From: Nematostella vectensis
Taxonomy: Eukaryota; Cnidaria; Anthozoa; Actiniaria; Edwardsiidae
Direction: 5' to 3'
Assembly: GCF_932526225.1 (NCBI RefSeq)
Contig: NC_064046.1
Location: 3,720,001 to 3,784,000 of the forward strand
Length of the DNA stretch: 64,000 bases
Under the pieces are notes generated by a model that worked only from the letters and a program-made list of their open reading frames with translations, was not told the origin of the DNA and did not search any database. Shown one piece after another: positions 59,400 to 64,000 of this stretch (position 1 is the stretch's first letter; each line of letters starts with the position of its first letter). The position numbers and the translations under genes were made by a program.

Positions 59400-59658
59400 A
59401 TTTAGAAATGACAAACAACGAAACAACCCTCTGATTTGGTCGAATCGTGTCTTGTTTTGTGACGCGCTCTCCGTGTTTACGTAGATACCCGGTCAATTTA
59501 CGTTGCGTAATCCGAGCTACTACCCCGTGGCGCGCGAACAGTCCCCGACGCGATATACGAAACGTGCCCGACGATCGAGTGACCAATAACTCTTAAATGA
59601 TTTGCAAGCATTCACGAGTTAAAAAGTGATAAAAAGCAAAAACATTTATATCTCGTGA
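59400..59658. other. No gene recognised
   Basis: Spacer before the Penelope-like fragment. A minus-strand open frame (59365-59586) has no recognisable domain. Confidence 0.35.
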
Positions 59659-60432
59659 AAGAAACATTGTATAACAACCACACTTGGTAACTACACGCTA
59701 CACTACGAACCAAACACCACAAACAAACGCAAGAACCGCCAGCGCAACAACATCATCTGGTACAACCCACCTTTTAGCAAGAACACAAGCACCAACATCG
59801 GCCACAAATTCCTCTCACTCATAGACAAGCACTTCCCTAAAGACCACAAACTCAGAAAAATCTTCAACCGGAACACAATCAAAATCAGTTATAGCTGCAT
59901 GAGCAACACCAAGCAGATAATTGACAGCCACAACAAACGCATAATCGCCTCATCAATAACAACCGAAGACGCCCCCACCTCCCTCGCCACCGCCAATAAC
60001 AAAACATGCAACTGCAGACAAAAGAACGCGTGCCCCCTTGACGGAAACTGCCTCCAATCATCTGTTATCTACCAAGCCACTCTAACAAGAAAGGACAACA
60101 ACACCTCCGAAACCTACGTAGGACTGACCGAGAACGAATTCAAGACAAGATATAGAAACCACACCGCGTCATTCCGACACGCTAAACACAGAAACTCGAC
60201 CGAACTAAGCAAGTACATATGGAGCCTTAAAGACAACGACATAAAACACTTTATTTCATGGAAAATCCTGTCATCTCACTCCACCTACAACAGCTCTAGC
60301 AAAAGATGTAATCTCTGCCTCAAAGAAAAACTTATCATTATCCGCCAACCCAAGCTATCAACTTTAAACAAGCGTAACGAGCTAGTGTCTTCGTGCCGCC
60401 ACAGGAACAAAGCCTTGTTATGCAACAGCTGA
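59659..60432 (+). pseudogene. Penelope-like retroelement, C-terminal linker and GIY-YIG endonuclease (5'-truncated)
   Basis: The frame opens after TGA at 59656 and runs 257 codons to TGA 60430-60432. It begins LHYEPNTTNKRKNRQR, then NNIIWYNPPFSKNTSTNIGH, IDKHFPKDHKLRKIFNRNT and SYSCMSN, as in other Penelope-like polymerase ends. The nuclease follows: CNCRQKNACPLDGNC, YVGLTENEFKTRYRNH, SFRHAKHRNSTELSKYIW, CNLCLKEKL, and LNKRNELVSSCRHRNK. The YVG, R-x3-H and K/E residues expected of GIY-YIG are present and this part is intact. The reverse transcriptase is missing, so it cannot move by itself. It is followed directly by the terminal-repeat pair carrying hammerheads, which is how Penelope-like elements are known to be organised (Cervera and De la Pena described hammerheads in this group). 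Confidence 0.88.
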
Positions 60433-60538
60433 ACTATTCAATTTCATCATAACAGCCATTCAAATTTCACGCCCCATTTTCATGTTAATTTTATACATAA
60501 ATAGTATATAAGTGATGATGGTAATATATACTTAATAT

Positions 60539-60583
60539 ATCTCCTGATGAGTGGACAACACCACGAAACAGGCTTGTAGAGAT
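60539..60583 (+). ncRNA. Hammerhead ribozyme, minimal type I (copy 1, plus strand)
   Basis: Stem I is ATCTC (60539-60543) with GAGAT (60579-60583). The core CTGATGA is at 60544-60550. Stem II is GTGG/CCAC with an ACAACA loop. GAA follows, then a short stem III ACA-GGCT-TGT and A60578, after which cutting is expected. All invariant core bases are present. Confidence 0.9.
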
Positions 60584-60709
60584 GAAACGGTAGTTCGCGT
60601 GTTTTTTCATATATAAAATGATGGTTGAAGGCTTTCATAGAAAGTGCTCAATACTCGAAAGTAGAGCGGTGTTAGTGTTGGTTTGAGAAAAATACAAACT
60701 ACATAGGTT

Positions 60710-60750
60710 TCCCTACAGGTCTGTTTCGTGGTTGCCCACTCATCAGGGGA
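60710..60750 (-). ncRNA. Hammerhead ribozyme, minimal type I (copy 1, minus strand)
   Basis: On the minus strand: stem I TCCC/GGGA, CTGATGA, stem II GTGG-GCAA-CCAC (GNRA-type loop), GAA, stem III ACA-GACC-TGT, then A at 60714. All core bases are intact. It faces the plus-strand ribozyme. Confidence 0.88.
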
Positions 60751-60908
60751 TATATATATCGTTTCTTCTATCAAAATATAACAATTGTTATGCAACAGCT
60801 GAACTATTAAATTTCATCATAACAGCCATTCAAATTTCACGCCCCATTTTCATGTTAATTTTATACATAAATAGTATATAAGTGATGATGGTAATATATA
60901 CTTAATAT

Positions 60909-60953
60909 ATCTCCTGATGAGTGGACAACACCACGAAACAGGCTTGTAGAGAT
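60909..60953 (+). ncRNA. Hammerhead ribozyme (copy 2, plus strand)
   Basis: Identical to 60539-60583, exactly 370 bp further on. Confidence 0.9.
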
Positions 60954-61080
60954 GAAACGGTAGTTCGCGTGTTTTTTTCATATATAAAATGATGGTTGAA
61001 GGCTTTCATAGAAAGTGCTCAATACTCGAAAGTAGAGCGGTGTTAGTGTTGGTTTGAGAAAAATACAAACTACATAGGTT

Positions 61081-61121
61081 TCCCTACAGGTCTGTTTCGT
61101 GGTTGCCCACTCATCAGGGGA
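61081..61121 (-). ncRNA. Hammerhead ribozyme (copy 2, minus strand)
   Basis: Identical to the minus-strand ribozyme at 60710-60750, 371 bp further on. Confidence 0.88.
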
Positions 61122-61158
61122 TATATATATCGTTTCTTCTATCAAAATATAACAATGT

Positions 61159-62483
61159 TACATGAACCCGTTGTAACTTGCACGAAGTGTACCGATTTCT
61201 TTTCAATTTGTCTATTCAAATTTTGCTTTTGTGATTAACTCAATTTACTCAGCTTCGCTTTTATTCCCTAAAACTTTCTGCGTGATCTGTTTTGGAATCT
61301 GACAAATTTTAGAAGCAGTGCATTAAGCTTGAACATGACGTCACCTGAACCAATTCTTTATTCTGATTGGCTGAATCTTTGTTTTGGTCCTATAAAAAGC
61401 GACATTCTGGACTGAGTAGTGTTTGTCGATGTTAAGGATAGTGGAAAGGCTCGTCGACCGGCTCTCGTAGAATGCGCCGCGACGGGCGAATGTTTAACAA
61501 AATATTGCGAATAATATATCGTTTTAAAGCTGAATAAATGTAGAATACGACCATATATCTATATTTACTAATTTGTTAATACGGTATGAAGCGCGCCCCG
61601 AAAACTGACAAAACAAGTGGCGTTTACATATCGAGTAATAGGACTACAGGGTTACCACGTGAAACCGGCTCAAGAGCAGAATATCAATCAGCACAAACAA
61701 ACACCAAAAACGTGTCTGCGAATTTTGATTGGTTGTTTTGTTTGAAAGGAAATGTTTTTCAAAGTCGTACGACGTCCTGATACCCGATCTTCGTTACATA
61801 ACAATTTATAATTTGGCAAAAGAAAGGACTCTCGAAAATCGCAGACACGATATTAATCTCAAGTCATCGACTAAGACAACGCTTCAAACATGAACTCTCC
61901 ACGATAAATTGTGTTGTGCCAATAGCTTCTTAAAGCACGCAGAAGCCGCTAAAGCTAACTAAACATAAGAGGATTGAGACGCAATCTGTCCACGGGACAT
62001 CTTTCGATATTTGAGCGGTTCTTTTTCCCGCCTAAACAAAATAAGCCCCGATCCCTGCACCTGACACATGCCCGGGCGTGTCTCGGAGGGGCGGTAAGTT
62101 CAAAGAGAAAGAGAGCTGTCACCTCAGCAATCATGTCTCATACCAACATCACAACATTGGCCGTAACTAGGCAGGTTTTCGAACAATGGAATCGAGCGTT
62201 GTTTCACTCCCTTTCAATTTTATATAGAACCTAAATACGAAGTTAGGTTTGGAGAGCAATAGAGAGAGAGAGAGAGCTGAGAACTCTTCGTGCCGGCGTT
62301 GTAGTTTATCACAAATCGCAACCAGTTATAAGCCATGGCGAAGAAGAGAAATGCGTCAAAGAGAGAGAACAAATAAGAAAGCATGTAACCTCGCGAGTTA
62401 ATAAAGGAAGGCAAGCCAAAAGTTAAGTCCGAGTTAATAAAGGAAGCTAAAAGGCTAAACTGACTAAAAAAACAAACGTGGTG
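61159..62483. other. No gene recognised
   Basis: AT-rich spacer. A direct repeat GAGTTAATAAAGGAAG occurs twice (about 62395 and 62432), and there is a short GA microsatellite near 62261-62277. Confidence 0.4.
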
Positions 62484-62704
62484 CAGGCCCATACCCAGGA
62501 TTTTTCTTGGGAGGGTGCGAAATCTGAAAAAGTGGCTAATTTTCCCGGTGGTGGGGAGGGGGGGAGTGGGTTCTTTGATAAAAATCCACCACCAAAAATG
62601 ACCACTCCCGAAAAAACAAATAGGGATTTTTTTATGTCTTCGCAGTATGCTTTATAATTTTGTCTACAAATCGCACGCCCTGCACCCCACTGGGTACGGG
62701 CCTG
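62484..62704. mobile_element. 221-bp MITE, TIR CAGGCCCRTACCCAG, 5-bp TSD
   Basis: Left end CAGGCCCATACCCAGGATTT, right end inverted CAGGCCCGTACCCAGTGGGG. Both sides are flanked by TGGTG (62479-62483 and 62705-62709). Non-coding. Confidence 0.85.
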
Positions 62705-63007
62705 TGGTGGTGCAACTCCCCAAGTTATCGAAAAAGTTCGCGCTTCTTTGGATCCACGAGCGGATAGGCTATGCTAAATGGCAAAAATTGTGTTAGAAAT
62801 AATTCACTATCGTTAGATTACATTTTATCCTTAATACTATGCGTACCATGAATACGATGCTCGAGGGAGATGCTAAATTTGATGTTCCGAATTATTAGTT
62901 TGCTTTGTTTACATTTACATCCAAACTCTCTCCTAACTCAAACCAGGTCAAACTAAATGATATTTTAAGAACTTTCAATACGTCAGTGGTCCATTTTTGT
63001 CCAGATA

Positions 63008-63159
63008 CAGGCCCGTGGCCAGGATTTTTATTTATGCCTTTGCAGTATCTCCACGGGACGTTTATTGTCGGATTTGACTACATACCAAAGTGATCTTGCT
63101 TATGCTTTATGGTTTTGTCCACCTGCACCCCCCCCCCCCCCCCCCTGGGTACGGGCTTG
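63008..63159. mobile_element. 152-bp MITE of the same family, 5-bp TSD
   Basis: Left end CAGGCCCGTGGCCAGGATTT, right end inverted CAAGCCCGTACCCAG, then a C/G-run. Flanked by AGATA on both sides (63003-63007 and 63160-63164). Internally deleted relative to the 221-bp copy. Confidence 0.85.
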
Positions 63160-63164
63160 AGATA

Positions 63165-64000
63165 TGATGGTTGATAGCCACGAAAGAGCAAAAAAAATTG
63201 CAAGTTTTCCCAAAATAAGGTCTGTTAACTTCGGTAAGCTAAAATTTTTGCATAGAGGGTTCCTTATGTCATGTTAACCAACATATCAAAAAGTGTTTTT
63301 CTCTAATGGATTCGTCTTCGAGATATGAGGTTTGAAGTGCAATTTTCAAATGTTCAAAGTATGAATTCTCCTCGTTTTTAGGGAGAAGTCGGGCTCTGAT
63401 CATAAATTAAACCAACTTTGCTCGCTAATATCTAAATTTCATATCTTATAAATTTCTTTAAAATTTGGAATTAAGCTTTTGTTCAGAGGAACTCCTTGTT
63501 TGCGGAACCTTGAGCTTATATATGAATAATTGGAAAATTTCATGGGCATTTGTTTTTGCTCTGTCGATAGCCACGGACCTCGGTTAGATTTCGCATTATG
63601 TTTTACCACGTTGAAGTTCGGAAAAGTCGATGGAGTCACAGTATAATAATAAATTCTTAAAGGAGTTATAGCTTGAGATGTACGCGAGAGTGAAGCGGAA
63701 CTTATAATAACGCTGTGTTTTGTTACCTCAGATTTGAAAACTCCCGGATATAACGAGCACCAAATTAGTTGTGGGGATTTGTGGCACCTTTCGTGTTATG
63801 TTTATATTCGACGGAAAACGAAGTTTCCTTGTAACTCGCGATTTTAGCAAATTACCATGTTTGATAAAAATTTCCATTTCCAACGGCTGATTTGTAAGGA
63901 ATCCAATGCGATTTTTTCGATTTTAATTTAGTAAATAAGGTATAAGACTGTTTTTTCTTCGGTTATTTTGAGATTTTAACTATGTGCCTTCCAATATTAA
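63165..64000. other. No gene recognised
   Basis: AT-rich, with only short open frames and no repeat boundary seen. Confidence 0.4.

Larger units (their letters stand above)
60418..61158 (+). repeat. Tandem 370-bp terminal repeat (pLTR-like), two copies
   Basis: Copies begin at TGTTATGCAACAGCTGAACT (60418 and 60788) and differ by only a few bases, such as ATTCAAT versus ATTAAAT and six versus seven T in one run. The first copy overlaps the endonuclease stop codon. Such head-to-tail terminal repeats are typical of Penelope-like elements. Confidence 0.93.

Overview
This is eukaryotic, animal nuclear DNA. It is AT-rich and full of introns, minisatellites, MITEs, Penelope-like elements and LINE remnants. 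The best taxonomic clues are tandem opsin genes with the retinal-binding lysine but without a DRY motif or NPxxY tyrosine, a P2X7 C-terminal-domain-like gene, a THAP-like gene, and a CXC-tailed transposon protein. All are common in cnidarian genomes. I infer an anthozoan, probably a stony coral; the species is not determined.

Layout. (1) 1-947: a large minus-strand coding exon of an unrecognised signalling-type protein, running off the window. (2) 1965-10000: mobile-element debris. It includes a LINE reverse-transcriptase tail, a 0.9-kb (AAATGAAT)-type microsatellite, two Penelope-like endonuclease fragments, a perfect 42-bp inverted repeat, and nested elements with G-run ends. (3) About 9964-18071: a THAP-like gene. 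Its second exon carries about 265 copies of a 27-bp (9-residue) repeat and then a zinc-knuckle-like tail. (4) 18562-19717, minus strand: a three-exon P2X7 C-terminal-domain-like gene with a frameshift and a stop. (5) 20624-34483: a tandemly duplicated opsin locus with one orphan second exon and two intact two-exon genes (24120-26008 and 30944-32332), set in long, nearly identical flanks. (6) 34494-38203: non-autonomous DNA transposons. (7) 38417-46001, minus strand: a fourth opsin whose only intron has been filled by about 86 copies of a 75-bp unit. Each unit carries the 3' splice site plus the first bases of exon 2. (8) 46264-50365: a large inverted-repeat element with an internal CXC-type relic and a 40-bp satellite at one end. 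(9) 50366-59100: mostly unremarkable, with the last two exons of an unknown plus-strand gene (54620-55384), a possible first exon (58147-58205) and a broken LINE. (10) 59659-61158: a Penelope-like endonuclease followed by a tandem 370-bp terminal repeat holding four complete minimal type I hammerhead ribozymes, two per strand. (11) 62484-63159: two short MITEs with 5-bp target-site duplications.

The opsins are the functional core. All four loci share one intron position and phase (an arginine codon split AG|G between TM5 and TM6). That junction is repeatedly the site of tandem amplification: 5' splice sites are multiplied in the plus-strand genes and 3' splice sites in the minus-strand gene. 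I regard this as the most unusual thing in the window. All gene models come from reading the sequence only; no database search or transcript evidence was available.
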